Shown: positions 23,802-33,090, counted from the first letter of the stretch. The stretch is DNA of 64,000 bases from Microlunatus parietis (GCF_013407955.1 NZ_JACCBU010000001.1:5394001-5458000), one strand, 5' to 3'. Numbers and translations: made by a program. Notes: generated by a model not told the origin, from the letters alone.

Positions 23802-24631
23802 GTCTGAAGCTGCAGACCCGATCGTCGGCGGTCCGGTCCTGGCTGCGACCGGGCACGGTGATCCCGCTGCTGGTGATCTTGGTCGCGCTGCTCTGGGCGG
23901 GGCTGCCGTCGGTGTTCGCGCCGCTCAGCCCGACCCAGTCCGTGGCCGCCGCGTTGCAGCCGCCGAGCCCGGCGCACTGGTTCGGCACCGACGCGACCGG
24001 CCGGGACCTGTTCGCGCGGGTGGTCCACGGCGCCTCGAACTCGATCAGCGGTGCGCTGATCGCGGTGCTGGTCGGCCTGGTCGTCGGGACCGCGATCGGC
24101 GTTACCGCCGGAGCCGTCGGCGGGGTGATCGACGACGTGCTGATGCGGTTCGTCGACGTCCTGCTCGCCATACCGGCGCTGCTGCTGTCGCTCAGCGTGG
24201 TGATCTTGCTCGGCTTCGGTACGACGAACGCCGCGATCGCGGTCGGCGTGACGTCGGTGGCCGCGTTCGCCCGGCTGACCCGGTCCCGGGTGGTCAGCGT
24301 CCGGGTGAGCGAATACGTCGAGGCGGCGTTCGGCTCCGGCGGTACGTTCCTCGGCGTGCTCTGGCGGCACATCCTGCCCAACTCATTGACGCCGGTGATC
24401 GCCCTGGCCGCGCTGCAGTTCGGGTCGGCGATCCTGCAGATCTCGACGCTCGGCTTCCTCGGGTACGGGGCACCGCCGCCCACCCCGGAGTGGGGGCTGT
24501 TGATCGCCGAGGGCCGCAACTACGTGGCCACCGCCTGGTGGCTGACGGCGCTGCCCGGCGTGATCGTGGCCGCCGTCGTGCTGGCGACGAACCGGCTCAG
24601 CCAGGCCATCCGGGGCGGGGAGGGACGATGA
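23798..24631 (+). CDS. ABC transporter permease, DppC type
   Basis: 277 residues; ATG at 23798 overlaps the previous stop. An N-terminal helix, then HWFGTDATGRDLFARVVHGA (the DppC signature) and the EAA loop EYVEAAFGSGGTFLGVLWRHILPN. Five to six membrane segments. It forms the second half of the membrane pore and overlaps the ATPase gene by ATGA. Confidence 0.9.
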   Translation: MSLKLQTRSSAVRSWLRPGTVIPLLVILVALLWAGLPSVFAPLSPTQSVAAALQPPSPAHWFGTDATGRDLFARVVHGASNSISGALIAVLVGLVVGTAIGVTAGAVGGVIDDVLMRFVDVLLAIPALLLSLSVVILLGFGTTNAAIAVGVTSVAAFARLTRSRVVSVRVSEYVEAAFGSGGTFLGVLWRHILPNSLTPVIALAALQFGSAILQISTLGFLGYGAPPPTPEWGLLIAEGRNYVATAWWLTALPGVIVAAVVLATNRLSQAIRGGEGR

Positions 24632-26244
24632 CACTGCTCGCGATTCGTGATCTTGCGGTGCACTACCGCACGGCGCGCGGCCCGGTCACCGCGGTGGACG
24701 GTGTCTCACTCGAGGTCGAGGCCGGCCAGGTGACCGCGCTGGTCGGCGAGTCCGGCTCCGGGAAGTCGTCGGTGGCCCAGTCGATCATCGGCCTGCTGCC
24801 GTCGAACGGCCGCATCGCCGGCGGCAGCATCGCCTTGCAGGGAACGGAACTCGTCGGCTTGCCGGACCGGCGCTGGCGATCCATCCGCGGCGCTCGGATC
24901 GGCCTCATCCCGCAGGATCCGGGCAACTCGCTGAACCCGGTCGCGCGGATCGGCGACAGCGTCGCGGAGGCGCTCCGGATCCACGGCTGGCGGGACCGGA
25001 CCAAGATCAACACCAAGGTGTACGAGCTGCTGGAGCGGGTCGACCTGGACGACCCGAAGACCCGGGCGCGGCAGTATCCGCACGAGTTGTCCGGCGGAAT
25101 GCGGCAGCGGGTGCTGATCGCCGCCGCACTGGCGCTGGAACCGGAGTTGATCATTGCCGACGAGCCGACCAGCGCGCTGGACGTCACCGTGCAGCGGCGG
25201 GTGCTCGATCTCCTTGATCGTCTCCGCACCGAGACCGGGACCGGTGTGCTGTTCATCACCCATGATCTTGCGGTCGCCGCGGACCGGGCCGACACGGTGG
25301 TCGTGATGCGTGACGGTGCGGTACGGGAGCGCGGTGACGCGGCCGAGGTGCTGTCGGCGCCGGCGGACGACTACACCCGGACGCTACTGGCCGACGCGCC
25401 GTCGCTGACCAAGATCGTCGAGCGGCCACAACGGCCCGAGCCGCCGGCTCCGGTGGCGCCGCTAGTGGACGTGTCCGGTCTGCGGCAGGAGTTCCGCCGG
25501 CCCGGCCGGTCGCCGCTGGTCGCGGTCGACGACGTCTCGTTCACGGTCGCCCGCGGCACGACGCACGCCCTGGTCGGCGAGTCCGGGTCGGGGAAGACGA
25601 CGATCGGGCGGGTGATCACGGGCTTCCAGCGCCCGACGGCGGGCGGCATCCGGATCGGTGACACCGAGGTTGTCGGGCTCCGCTCCCGGCGCGCCTTCCA
25701 CCGGTCGGCCCAGCTGGTGTATCAGAATCCGTACGCCTCGCTGGATCCGCGGCAAACCGTGGCCAAGATCATCGCCGAGCCGCTGCGGAACTTCCGGATC
25801 GGCGACCGGGCCGAGCAGTCCGAACGGGTGGAGCGCTACCTGGACCTGGTGTCGCTGGCGCCCGAGTACGGGGCCCGGCGGCCGCACGAGCTGTCCGGCG
25901 GCCAGCGCCAGCGGGTGGCGATCGCCCGCGCGTTGATCTTGGAACCGGAGCTGGTCGTGCTGGACGAGGCCGTGTCCGCGCTGGACGTCACCGTCCAGGC
26001 CCAGATCCTGCGGTTGCTGGCACGGCTGCAGGAGGAGCTGTCGCTGACGTACGTCTTCATCTCCCATGATCTTGCCGTGGTCCGCCAGATCGCCGACACG
26101 GTCTCGGTGCTGCAGCGCGGCCGGCAGGTCGAGCACGGCGCCACCGACCGCATCTTCGAGGCTCCCGAGCACGACTACACCCGGCAGTTGATCGCCGCGA
26201 TCCCGGGCACCAAGATCAGGGAGACCACGAGGAGGACCGGATGA
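24628..26244 (+). CDS. Fused double ATPase (DppD-DppF type) of the ABC importer
   Basis: 538 residues holding two complete ATP-binding cassettes. First: Walker A GESGSGKSS near 42, signature LSGGM and Walker B LIIADEP. Second: GESGSGKTT near 318, LSGGQ and LVVLDEA. Each carries the switch histidine in ITHDLAV or ISHDLAV. The second Walker B ends DEA rather than DEP, which is common in this family. Fusion makes the transporter self-sufficient with the two permeases. Overlaps both neighbours by four bases. Confidence 0.93.
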   Translation: MTLLAIRDLAVHYRTARGPVTAVDGVSLEVEAGQVTALVGESGSGKSSVAQSIIGLLPSNGRIAGGSIALQGTELVGLPDRRWRSIRGARIGLIPQDPGNSLNPVARIGDSVAEALRIHGWRDRTKINTKVYELLERVDLDDPKTRARQYPHELSGGMRQRVLIAAALALEPELIIADEPTSALDVTVQRRVLDLLDRLRTETGTGVLFITHDLAVAADRADTVVVMRDGAVRERGDAAEVLSAPADDYTRTLLADAPSLTKIVERPQRPEPPAPVAPLVDVSGLRQEFRRPGRSPLVAVDDVSFTVARGTTHALVGESGSGKTTIGRVITGFQRPTAGGIRIGDTEVVGLRSRRAFHRSAQLVYQNPYASLDPRQTVAKIIAEPLRNFRIGDRAEQSERVERYLDLVSLAPEYGARRPHELSGGQRQRVAIARALILEPELVVLDEAVSALDVTVQAQILRLLARLQEELSLTYVFISHDLAVVRQIADTVSVLQRGRQVEHGATDRIFEAPEHDYTRQLIAAIPGTKIRETTRRTG

Positions 26245-27311
26245 CCGACCACATCCATCGTCCGCGGATCGGCTTCTTCACCCGGCTGCTGGAGCGGGCC
26301 ACCGCGGCCGAGCGGTACCGCTACGCGCTGGAGCAGATCGAGCACGCCGAGCGGCACGGCTTCGCGTCCGCGTGGCTGGCGCAGCACCACTTCGGCGAGG
26401 ACGAGGGCGGCCTGCCCTCGCCGTTCGTGCTGCTCGCCGCGGCGGCCCGGCAGACCTCCCGGATCGCCCTGGCCACCGGCGTGATCACGCTGCCGATCGA
26501 CGACCCGGTCCGGGCCGCCGAGGACGCCAGCGTGCTCGACGCGCTGAGCGGCGGCCGGGTGCAGCTCGGCGTCGCGGCCGGCGGCACGCCGTCGTCCTTC
26601 GCGCCGTTCGGCCGCGCGTCGGAGGACCGGCGGGAACTGTTCGCCAATCACTTCGCGATCTTCCTCGATGCCCTGTCCGGCCGGGGAATCCGCGGTACGG
26701 AAGCCCGCCTCTACCCGCCGGCCGACGGGCTGGACCGCCGGATCTGGCAGGCGACGTTCTCGGCCGACGGCGGCCGCCGGGCCGGTGAACGCGGCGACGG
26801 GCTGATGCTGTCCCGCACCCAGCCACGCCCGGACGGTGATCATGACCTGCCGCTGTCGGCGGTTCAGTTGCCGATCATCGGCGCCTACACGGCCGCGTTG
26901 CCGGCCGGCTCGCCGAACCGGGTGCTGGCCTCGCGGACCGCGCTCGTCGTCGATCCGGAGCGGCGGGATCAGGCGCTGGCGCTGGCCGAGCCGGGTCTGC
27001 GGCAGCTGGCCGGGACCTTCCTCGGCGCCGACGCGGACGATCTTGATCTGGCGACGTTGATCAAGCTCACCGACACCCACGTCGGCACCGCAGACGAGGT
27101 CGCCGAGTCGCTGGCCTCGGACGCGACGCTGGCCCAGTCGACCGACGTGGCGTTCCAGGTGCACTCGATCGACGCGCCGCACGAGCTCACCCTGCGGTCG
27201 CTGGAACTGCTCGCCACGGAGGTCGCGCCGAGACTCGGCTGGCAGGTCGGCGACGTGATCACGGAGAATCTCCGGGACGCACACAAGATCAACAGGGAAG
27301 GGGAGCGATGA
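26241..27311 (+). CDS. Luciferase-like FMN-dependent monooxygenase (LLM)
   Basis: 356 residues with a bacterial-luciferase-like TIM barrel: RIGFFTRLLERATAAERYRY, FASAWLAQHHFGEDEG, RIALATGVITLPIDDPVRAAED and LDALSGGRVQLGVAAGG. The HHF segment matches the KPN_01858-type group that, as recalled, travels with this ABC transporter. Such enzymes use reduced flavin and O2 to oxidise thioethers, sulfonates or amines. No flavin reductase is in the operon. It overlaps both neighbours by ATGA, implying coordinated synthesis with uptake. Confidence 0.88.
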   Translation: MTDHIHRPRIGFFTRLLERATAAERYRYALEQIEHAERHGFASAWLAQHHFGEDEGGLPSPFVLLAAAARQTSRIALATGVITLPIDDPVRAAEDASVLDALSGGRVQLGVAAGGTPSSFAPFGRASEDRRELFANHFAIFLDALSGRGIRGTEARLYPPADGLDRRIWQATFSADGGRRAGERGDGLMLSRTQPRPDGDHDLPLSAVQLPIIGAYTAALPAGSPNRVLASRTALVVDPERRDQALALAEPGLRQLAGTFLGADADDLDLATLIKLTDTHVGTADEVAESLASDATLAQSTDVAFQVHSIDAPHELTLRSLELLATEVAPRLGWQVGDVITENLRDAHKINREGER

Positions 27312-27919
27312 CCGGAAACGCCGACATCATCGACCTGCTGGCCGGGATCGAACCAGGGAGTCCGCTGGCGATCCTGCGGGACGCCCGGGCCCAGGCCCGC
27401 GAGCACGCGCAGCGGAGCTTCGAGGCACTGCTGGAGCCGACCGAGCCGGGCTCGTTCCCGGTCGGCGACCGGTATGCGGTGGCGTACTTCACCGCGGTGC
27501 TGCACCAGGACGAGCCGGCCGCGGCGTTCTATCGCGACCTGCTCGAGGACGAGGACCCGGACCGGGTCGCGGTGATCACGAACGTCGCCGAGAACGCCCG
27601 TGGCACCGGACCGTACGGCGACTATCGCGAGCCCGGCCTGGCCGCCGAGAGCGTACCCGGCCCGGTCTGGACGCCCGATGCCGAGACGAGCACCGCGCTG
27701 GGTGATCGACTGGCCGCCGCGCTGGCCCACACCCACCTGCTCGTGTTCCGCCCGCGCGAGTCGAGTCCGGCGGCCCTTCAGGGACTGGCGGACGCCGGTT
27801 GGGACGCCGACGACGTCGTCCGGTTGTCCCAGTTGGTCGCCTTCCTCGCCTTCCAGTTGCGTACCGCGGCGGGCCTCCGCATCCTGCAGAGCACAAACCT
27901 TGAAGGAGCGACCCGATGA
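27308..27919 (+). CDS. CMD-domain protein (Avi_7170-like), probable partner of the next gene
   Basis: 203 residues, all-helical. It begins DIIDLLAGIEPGSPLAILRDARAQAREHAQRSFEALLEP and ends with LAHTHLLVFRPRESSPAALQGL, GWDADDVVRLSQLVAFLAFQLR, the C-terminal helical pattern of the carboxymuconolactone decarboxylase fold. The CxxC dyad of AhpD is missing here, so it is unlikely to be a redox enzyme alone. The following gene keeps the dyad, suggesting a heteromeric complex. Assignment to the Avi_7170 group is from memory of the family layout. Confidence 0.72.
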   Translation: MTGNADIIDLLAGIEPGSPLAILRDARAQAREHAQRSFEALLEPTEPGSFPVGDRYAVAYFTAVLHQDEPAAAFYRDLLEDEDPDRVAVITNVAENARGTGPYGDYREPGLAAESVPGPVWTPDAETSTALGDRLAAALAHTHLLVFRPRESSPAALQGLADAGWDADDVVRLSQLVAFLAFQLRTAAGLRILQSTNLEGATR

Positions 27920-28533
27920 CGGTGACCGATCCCCAGGACCTGATCGGCCCGGAGCAGTTCACCCAGCAGTCGCTCGGCTGGGTGCCCTGGCTGGCGCCGG
28001 TCGAGGAGGCCGAGCTGACCGATCGGCAGCGGGAGGCGCTGATCGATCCGATCCGGGCCAAGAGCCCGTACTTCAGGCTGCTGGTCCGCGACCCGGACGC
28101 GCTGGAGGCCCGGACGCTGACCGACCTGGACATCTTCCGCAACCCGGAGGGCGGCATCGGCCGGGCCGAGCGGGAGCTGGCCGCGACGGCGGCCTCGCGG
28201 CACAACGGCTGCGTCTACTGCGCCTCGGTGCACTCCGCCGCCGCCACCCGGGAGTCCGGTCGCCGCGACGACGTGCAGCGGCTGCTGGACGAGGGGATCG
28301 ACGCCGACCTCGGCGACGAGGCGTGGAACGCGATCGTCGCCGCCGCGGTGGCGCTGACCCGGACGCCGTCGGCGTTCGGTGCCGCAGAGATCGAGCGGCT
28401 GCGGGCGGCCGGCTTCGATGACGCCGCGATCATCGACGTGATCAACAGTGCGGCGTTCTTCAACTGGGCCAATCGGCTGATGTTGTCGCTGGGCCAGCCG
28501 GAGGTACGAGCCCGGCGGCAGGCCGCCGGGTGA
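27916..28533 (+). CDS. Alkylhydroperoxidase-domain protein (Avi_7169-like)
   Basis: 205 residues. AhpD-type catalytic centre NGCVYCASVHS with Cys99, Cys102 and His106, preceded by the helix AERELAATAASRH. The C-terminus (IIDVINSAAFFNWANRLML) is characteristic of the family. It could reduce a peroxide made by the monooxygenase, or act on an acyl or peroxy intermediate. Four-base overlaps with both neighbours. This is the redox-active half of the CMD pair. Confidence 0.82.
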   Translation: MTVTDPQDLIGPEQFTQQSLGWVPWLAPVEEAELTDRQREALIDPIRAKSPYFRLLVRDPDALEARTLTDLDIFRNPEGGIGRAERELAATAASRHNGCVYCASVHSAAATRESGRRDDVQRLLDEGIDADLGDEAWNAIVAAAVALTRTPSAFGAAEIERLRAAGFDDAAIIDVINSAAFFNWANRLMLSLGQPEVRARRQAAG

Positions 28534-29195
28534 CCGCGATCGCCAGGCTTCTCGATCATGTGGTGATCGCCGGTCCCGATCTTGCCGAGCTGGTCGCCTG
28601 GTTCGCCGGGCGGACCGGCGTCACGGCGGCTCCGGGCGGCGTGCACCCGCGCGGCACCGCGAACGCCCTGATCGCGTTCACGGTGGCCGGCCGGCGCGGC
28701 CCGCACTACCTCGAGTTGATCGGGCCGGACCCCGCCTCTCCAGCGGCAGGCTCAGGACAGGCTGCCCGGCCGGACACGTTCGGCATCGCTGCCCTGGACC
28801 GGCCGACGATCGTCACCTACGCGGTGCACCCGGACGGCATCGACGGGGTGGTCGCGGCCTCGCGGAGAGCCGGCTACGATCCCGGCGACGTCGCCGACCT
28901 GTCCCGCACCACGCCGGACGGCACCCTGCTGGAGTGGCGGCTGGCCCGCCGCGAGGACCGGTTCGAGGTGCCGTTCCTGATCGACTGGGGCGACACCGCG
29001 CACCCCGGCCTGGCCGACCTGCCGACCCTGGAAATCCTTGCCTGGCAACGAATCGAGCCCGATCCGGAACCCACCCGCAGCGCCATCCGGGCGCTCGGAC
29101 TCGACCCGGCCGACGCCGCGGAGTTGATCACCGGTGAGCCGGCCGGCTACCGGCTGACCGTCGCCGGACCGGACGGCGAGCCGGTCGAGTTCTGA
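28530..29195 (+). CDS. Glyoxalase-like (VOC) domain protein
   Basis: 221 residues from a GTG overlapping the previous stop. LLDHVVIAGPDLAELVAWFAGRTGV and HYLELIGPDP match the Glyoxalase_3/VOC fold; the histidine in LLDHV and the glutamate in YLELI are the usual metal ligands. The C-terminal 60 residues form a further beta-rich part. It is the last gene of the operon. Its stop TGA is directly followed by TCA, the stop of the convergent gene, so TGATCA serves both. Confidence 0.78.
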   Translation: MTAIARLLDHVVIAGPDLAELVAWFAGRTGVTAAPGGVHPRGTANALIAFTVAGRRGPHYLELIGPDPASPAAGSGQAARPDTFGIAALDRPTIVTYAVHPDGIDGVVAASRRAGYDPGDVADLSRTTPDGTLLEWRLARREDRFEVPFLIDWGDTAHPGLADLPTLEILAWQRIEPDPEPTRSAIRALGLDPADAAELITGEPAGYRLTVAGPDGEPVEF

Positions 29196-29672
29196 TCAGG
29201 CCGGGTCGCTGATCGCCTGCTTGATCAACTCGGCCAGCCGTGCCGCCGCGTCGTCGGTCAGCTCGGTGATCGCGTACGCGGTCGGCCACATCGTGCCGTC
29301 GTCGAGGTTCGCAGTCGCCTCGAACCCGAACGTCGCGTACCGGGCGTCGAACTTCGAGGCGGGCTGGAAGAAGCAGAGGTTCTTGCCGTCCTTGGCGTAG
29401 GTCGGCATCCCGTACCAGAGCTTCGGCTCGAGCCCCGGGGCCGTCGCCTTCACCAGGGCGTGCACCTGCTCGGCCAGCTGCCGGTCCCCGTCCGGCAGTT
29501 CGGCGATCTTCTCGACCACCGCCGCCTCCGCCGCCGCGGCCTTCTCCGCTGCAGTGCCCGCCTTCTTGGCGGCCTTGAGTTCGGCCGCGCGCTGTTTCAT
29601 CGCCGCCCGCTCGTCCTCGGAGAAACCGTCGTAGGACGCTTCGCTGTCGTTCTTCCGCGTTGCCTTGGCCAT
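29196..29672 (-). CDS. DUF1801-family protein
   Basis: 158 residues. The N-terminal half is an Ala/Lys/Glu-rich helix (AAELKAAKKAGTAAEKAAAAEA), and the C-terminal half carries ALVKATAPGLEPKLWYGMPTYAKDGK, the hallmark of DUF1801 (YdhG/YjbR-like fold). ATG at 29672 follows AAGGAAAGG. Function unknown; some relatives are called iron chaperones on weak grounds. Convergent with the VOC gene with back-to-back stop codons. Confidence 0.82.
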   Translation of the reverse strand: MAKATRKNDSEASYDGFSEDERAAMKQRAAELKAAKKAGTAAEKAAAAEAAVVEKIAELPDGDRQLAEQVHALVKATAPGLEPKLWYGMPTYAKDGKNLCFFQPASKFDARYATFGFEATANLDDGTMWPTAYAITELTDDAAARLAELIKQAISDPA

Positions 29673-29756
29673 GTCGGGAATCCTTTCCTTGTTCGGTATG
29701 GCCTCAGACTAGGGATTCCGTACGGCGGCGCACTTCTTCAATCCTGATCGATCGGT

Positions 29757-30374
29757 TCAGGCCCAGCCGTTCCAGGAGCGGACCTCGTCCAGCGGTTTGC
29801 GCGCGGCGGGCTTGAAGTCCGTGCCGATCGTGTACGCCACCGGGAGCAGCGCCGCCTGGGTGACGTCGTCCGGGATGCCGAGCACCTCCGCCGCCTCGCG
29901 CTCGTACCCGAGGTGCAGGGTGGTCCAGACCGAGCCGAGGCCGCGGGACCGCAGGGCCAGGCAGAAACTCCAGGCGGCCGGCAGGATCGAGCCGAAGAAG
30001 TTGGCCTGGTTCTCGCCGCTCGGTCGGCCCTGGAGACACGGGATGACCAACGCCGGGACCCGGTCGATCACGTCGTAGAGGTAGCGCGCCGAGTCGTGCA
30101 CCCGGCGCTGCTGCTCGGTGCCGCCGCCGGCGCGGCGCTGATCGAGGTACGGACCGGCGCCGCGGCGGTAGAGCTCGGCGATCGGCCGCCGGACCTCGGG
30201 TTCGGTGAGCACGACGAAGTGCCAGCGCTGGGAGTTGCTGCCGGACGGCGCCTGGAGCGCCAGTCGCAAGCACTCGTCGATCACCTCCGGCTCGACCGGC
30301 CGGTCGAGGTCCAGCCGCCGGCGGACGGCACGGGTGGTGGTGAGGACCTCGTCGAACGGAAGGTCGGTGGGCAT
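29757..30374 (-). CDS. Nitroreductase-family FMN oxidoreductase
   Basis: 205 residues. The start at ATG 30374 is chosen over the GTG at 30380, because AGAGGAG lies at normal distance only from the ATG. TTRAVRRRLDLDRPVEPEVI binds FMN phosphate, APSGSNSQRWHFVVL is the family signature, and the C-terminus has ARKPLDEVRSWNGW. Members reduce nitro groups, quinones or flavins with NAD(P)H. No link with the upstream operon can be shown, though a flavin reductase would suit the luciferase-like enzyme. Confidence 0.88.
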   Translation of the reverse strand: MPTDLPFDEVLTTTRAVRRRLDLDRPVEPEVIDECLRLALQAPSGSNSQRWHFVVLTEPEVRRPIAELYRRGAGPYLDQRRAGGGTEQQRRVHDSARYLYDVIDRVPALVIPCLQGRPSGENQANFFGSILPAAWSFCLALRSRGLGSVWTTLHLGYEREAAEVLGIPDDVTQAALLPVAYTIGTDFKPAARKPLDEVRSWNGWA

Positions 30375-30479
30375 CGGCACTCCTCTTCGCTGACCGGGCC
30401 ACTATCGAAACCCATCATGATGATCACCGGCCGCCGATCCACGCAGCGAGACGATCATGATCACGTCCGCCAATCATGA

Positions 30480-30498
30480 GTAAGGTTAGCCTAAGAAC
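30480..30498. promoter_or_regulatory. DtxR/IdeR iron box upstream of the siderophore-interacting protein
   Basis: The sequence GTAAGGTTAGCCTAAGAAC contains the exact 12-base core AGGTTAGCCTAA of the DtxR/IdeR consensus (TTAGGTTAGGCTAACCTAA). It ends 11 bases before the ATG at 30509, so a bound repressor would block transcription or initiation when iron is sufficient. Confidence 0.8.
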
Positions 30499-30508
30499 AG
30501 GGGGAGCG

Positions 30509-31393
30509 ATGGCTGGCGCCGAGGAGTACTACACCGCCGACGTGATGCGGGTGACCGACCTCAATCCGATCTTCCGCCGGGTGGTGCTCGGCGGTCCGGG
30601 CCTGGCCGGCTATGCCTCGTCCGGTCATGCGGACGAGTGGTTCCGGTTCGTGCTGCCGGCCGAGGGCCGGACCGAGGTGCCGCCGCCCAAGATCATCAAC
30701 GGCCATGCGGTGTTCGACGAGCCGCGCCCCCGGCAGCGCTACTACACGGTCCGTCAGTACGACCCGGACGGCCCGGTGATCACCGTCGACGTGATGCTGC
30801 ACGGCCACGGCGCCGCCTCGGAATGGGTACGTGCGGTGCGGGCCGGTGACCGGGTGATGCTCAGCCAGGCCTGGGGTCGCTACGGCGCCGCGCCGGACGC
30901 GGAATGGGAGTTGATCATCGCCGACCCGACCGGGCTGCCGGCGGCGTGCCGGATCCTGGCCGAACTGCCGGCCGGGCGACGGGCCATCGCGCTGCTCGAG
31001 GCGCCCGGACCGCAGTGCCGGCTGGAGCTCGAGTCGGCGGCCGACCTGACCGTGCACTGGCTGGACAGTCCGGAGCTGGAGTCCGGCGCCGGCCGGCTCG
31101 CCGAGGCGACCCGTGGACTGGACCTGCCGGCCAGGCCGGGCTACGTCTGGATGGGCGGCGAGCAGGCGGCGTCCCGGGACATCCGGAAGTACTTCCGCAA
31201 GGAGCTCGGCTGGGGTTCCGAGCGGTACGACATCGTGGGCTATTGGCGCCCCGATTCGGAGGGCTACCTGGAGCGGTACGCGACGGTCCAAGATCAAGTC
31301 GCGGAGATTTACCAGCGCGGCGTCGCGGCCGGCCAAGATCAGGAGGACACCCTCGACGAGGCGCTGAAGGTGCTCGAGGCGCACAACCTCTGA
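30509..31393 (+). CDS. Siderophore-interacting protein (NADPH-dependent ferric-siderophore reductase)
   Basis: The ATG at 30509 follows GGGGGAG and lies just after the iron box; 294 residues. The FAD-binding motif RQRYYTVRQYD (RxYT) is near 73, and the C-terminal NAD(P)H part includes VWMGGEQAASRDIRKYFRKE and YDIVGYWR, the SIP signature. It reduces Fe(III)-siderophores in the cytoplasm to release iron. Expression under iron limitation is strongly implied by the box. No siderophore transporter is adjacent. Confidence 0.92.
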   Translation: MAGAEEYYTADVMRVTDLNPIFRRVVLGGPGLAGYASSGHADEWFRFVLPAEGRTEVPPPKIINGHAVFDEPRPRQRYYTVRQYDPDGPVITVDVMLHGHGAASEWVRAVRAGDRVMLSQAWGRYGAAPDAEWELIIADPTGLPAACRILAELPAGRRAIALLEAPGPQCRLELESAADLTVHWLDSPELESGAGRLAEATRGLDLPARPGYVWMGGEQAASRDIRKYFRKELGWGSERYDIVGYWRPDSEGYLERYATVQDQVAEIYQRGVAAGQDQEDTLDEALKVLEAHNL

Positions 31394-31520
31394 CGGCCGC
31401 CTCGGGGCCGAGGTCGGGTCGGCATCGCTCGTCGGCGACGTCGGGGGTCGCCTGCTGGCGTACCGCGGAGACGCCTGAGCACTGATGTGCCGGGGCGCGG
31501 TGCGCCGCAGGGTTGAGGGT

Positions 31521-33074
31521 ATGAACTCCCCGGTCCTGCCCTTCTCCCGCCGCCGGCTGCTGACCGGGGCCCTGGGCCTCGGCCTGGTCGCGGGGTTGTC
31601 CGGCTGTGGGGTCGGTTCGACGTCGGTGAACCAGGTGGCCGCCCAACCGTTCACCCGGAAGCTGCCGATCCCGTCGCTGGCGCCGTCGCGCGTGAGCGAC
31701 GGCGTTCGGGTTTTCTCCCTGAAGGCGGGCGCCGGCCGGACCCGGATCCTGCCCGAACTCGACACGCCGACCTGGGGCTACGACGGCGCCAGTCTCGGGC
31801 CGACGCTGCGGGCCGAGCGCGGCGAGCAGGTCGCGGTCGAGGTGACCAACGGGCTGGACGTCACCACCAGCGTGCACTGGCACGGCATGCACCTGCCGCC
31901 GACGATGGACGGCGGTCCGCACCAGGCGATCCCGGCCGGCGGCCGGTGGCGGCCCAGCTGGCGGATCGACCAGCCCGCTGCGACGCTCTGGTACCACCCG
32001 CATCCGCACGGCACGACGGAGGAACACGTCTACCGCGGGCTTGCCGGGCTGTTCCTGATCGACGACGACGCGTCGAGCCGGGCCACGTTGCCGCACGAGT
32101 ACGGGGTCGACGACATCCCGCTGATCGTGCAGGACAAGCTGCTCGACCGAGACGGGGCGCTGCGGCTGCGGCGGGACGGCGGCGAGCCCGGCATCCTCGG
32201 CGAGGTCGTGACCACCAACGGCATCGCCGGCGCCTACCTCCCGGTCAGCACCGAGCGGGTACGGCTCCGGCTGCTCAACGGCTCCACCGCACGCAGCTAC
32301 GAGTTCGGCTTCGGCGATCGTGACATCCAGCTGATCGCGACCGACGGCGGCTTCCTGGACGCCCCGCTGACGATCGACCGGATCCGGCTGGCGCCCGGCG
32401 AACGCGCCGAGCTGCTGGTGATCATGAAGCCGGGCGAGATGGCGCGGCTGCGGTCCTTCGAGGTCGGTCTCGGCGGTGTCGCCGTACCGTTCGCCATGGG
32501 CGGCAACGACGCGTTCGACGTCCTCGAACTGCGGGCGGCGGCATCGCTGAAGCCGTCGCCGGCGCCGGACTGGCCGCGCTCGCGACACGCGGACGAGGAC
32601 GAGCTGCACGAGTCGGCGGTGACCCGGACCCGGGCCTTCGAGCTGGACGAGCGCAAGATCAACGGGCAGCTGATGGACCTGTCCCGGATCGACGAGGTGG
32701 TGACCGTCGGCAGCACCGAGGTCTGGGAGGTCCGCAGCACGGTGCCGATGCCGCACAGCTTCCACGTGCACGACGTGCAGTTCCGGCTGCTCACGATCGA
32801 CGATGCGCCGCCGCCGGAGTGGTTGCGCGGCCCGAAGGACACGATCTACCTCGAACCGAGCCGCCGCTACCGGCTGTTGCTGCACTTCGCCGACTACGCC
32901 GATCCGGCGATGCCGTACATGTATCACTGCCACATGCTCTGGCACGAGGACGAGGGCATGATGGGCCAGTTCGTCGTGGTGGAGCCGGGCGACGAGGGTG
33001 CCGTCCGGGCACCGGAGCACCCGGGCTCCGGCGGTACCGCGGACCATGATCATCACGGACCCGGACACCGTTGA
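31521..33074 (+). CDS. Exported multicopper oxidase (CueO/SufI-like)
   Basis: 517 residues from the ATG at 31521. The signal FSRRRLLTGALGLGLVAGLSGCG combines twin arginines and a possible lipobox cysteine. All four copper-binding segments are present: HWHGMHLPP, WYHPHPHG, PHSFHVHD and HCHMLWHEDEGMM. The last Met supports a type-1 copper site. The tail is His/Asp rich (DHDHHGPGH). It probably oxidises Cu(I) or phenolics outside the membrane. It follows the iron gene and precedes furA-katG, so the block looks like a metal and oxidative stress group. Confidence 0.92.
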   Translation: MNSPVLPFSRRRLLTGALGLGLVAGLSGCGVGSTSVNQVAAQPFTRKLPIPSLAPSRVSDGVRVFSLKAGAGRTRILPELDTPTWGYDGASLGPTLRAERGEQVAVEVTNGLDVTTSVHWHGMHLPPTMDGGPHQAIPAGGRWRPSWRIDQPAATLWYHPHPHGTTEEHVYRGLAGLFLIDDDASSRATLPHEYGVDDIPLIVQDKLLDRDGALRLRRDGGEPGILGEVVTTNGIAGAYLPVSTERVRLRLLNGSTARSYEFGFGDRDIQLIATDGGFLDAPLTIDRIRLAPGERAELLVIMKPGEMARLRSFEVGLGGVAVPFAMGGNDAFDVLELRAAASLKPSPAPDWPRSRHADEDELHESAVTRTRAFELDERKINGQLMDLSRIDEVVTVGSTEVWEVRSTVPMPHSFHVHDVQFRLLTIDDAPPPEWLRGPKDTIYLEPSRRYRLLLHFADYADPAMPYMYHCHMLWHEDEGMMGQFVVVEPGDEGAVRAPEHPGSGGTADHDHHGPGHR

Positions 33075-33090
33075 CCGCATCCGAGCTTTC

